Source: Spirochaetales bacterium | GTDB taxonomy: Bacteria; Spirochaetota; Spirochaetia; Sphaerochaetales; Sphaerochaetaceae | Reading direction: 5' to 3' | Assembly (NCBI GenBank): GCA_022771185.1 | Contig: JALFCJ010000097.1 | Coordinates: 1-23,625 of the forward strand | DNA: 23,625 nucleotides | Shown here: positions 23,620 through 23,625 of the stretch, in pieces | Layout: each line of letters opens with the position of its first letter | Position numbering within the stretch: position 1 is the stretch's first letter | Made by a program: the position numbers and the translations under genes | The notes under the pieces: model-generated | Databases searched by the model: none | What the model was told of the DNA's origin: nothing | Seen by the model: the letters and a program-made list of their open reading frames with translations, nothing else

Positions 23620-23625
23620 ATAAGA

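Noticed and set aside
1..23625. tRNA, rRNA, insertion sequence, prophage or defence genes
   Set aside because: None could be recognised by eye in either strand; every substantial frame is accounted for by the listed genes.

Overview
The window looks like the chromosome of a host- or gut-associated spirochaete (Spirochaetota, probably a Sphaerochaeta/Treponema relative). This is inferred from the long PPi-dependent phosphofructokinase, the asparaginyl-tRNA synthetase type, the lipoproteins with BspA-like leucine-rich and InlB-like repeats, and a moderately AT-rich composition with many AGA codons. I ran no database search, so the species is not known. No tRNA, rRNA, CRISPR array, insertion sequence or phage gene was seen.

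Left part (1-9115): a sugar-catabolic locus. Four minus-strand genes run without gaps: GH3 glycosidase, GPH-type sugar symporter, GH78 alpha-L-rhamnosidase, and a GH43 glycosidase that leaves the window at base 1. A divergent plus-strand AraC-family regulator faces them, with an 11-bp direct repeat spaced 20 bp in the shared promoter region. None of the three hydrolases has a signal peptide. The likely scheme is import of short rhamnose- and pentose/glucose-containing oligosaccharides or glycosides by the symporter, followed by cleavage in the cytoplasm.

Middle part (9115-14560): a strong bidirectional terminator, then two co-directional lipoprotein genes on the minus strand. The first is a 1266-residue protein with twelve InlB/Listeria-Bacteroides-type units and an LPP20-like end. 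The second has a long coiled coil and BspA-like repeats. They are probably one envelope-protein operon.

Right part (14561-23625): mostly housekeeping and small regulatory genes. A YycJ-like metallo-hydrolase is coupled to an ArsC/Spx-fold protein that lacks the catalytic cysteine. These are followed by asnS with its terminator, a LuxR-type regulator, an AT-rich gap, a UPF0178/YaiI protein divergent from the phosphofructokinase (terminator after it), a TetR regulator, a YhbY RNA-binding protein and a long-chain acyl-CoA synthetase.

The most interesting signals are not genes. Several single genes (arsC-like, UPF0178, yhbY, tetR, perhaps araC) have no Shine-Dalgarno sequence and a recognisable -35/-10 pair whose -10 box sits only 6-9 bases before the ATG, so their mRNAs may be leaderless. 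Between pfp and tetR lie a promoter and a terminator that would make an unannotated RNA of about 80 nt. Its C6 stretch could pair over 14 nt with the G6 ribosome-binding site of the large lipoprotein mRNA. Two palindromes sharing a TGAACCA core flank that RNA and overlap the tetR promoter.
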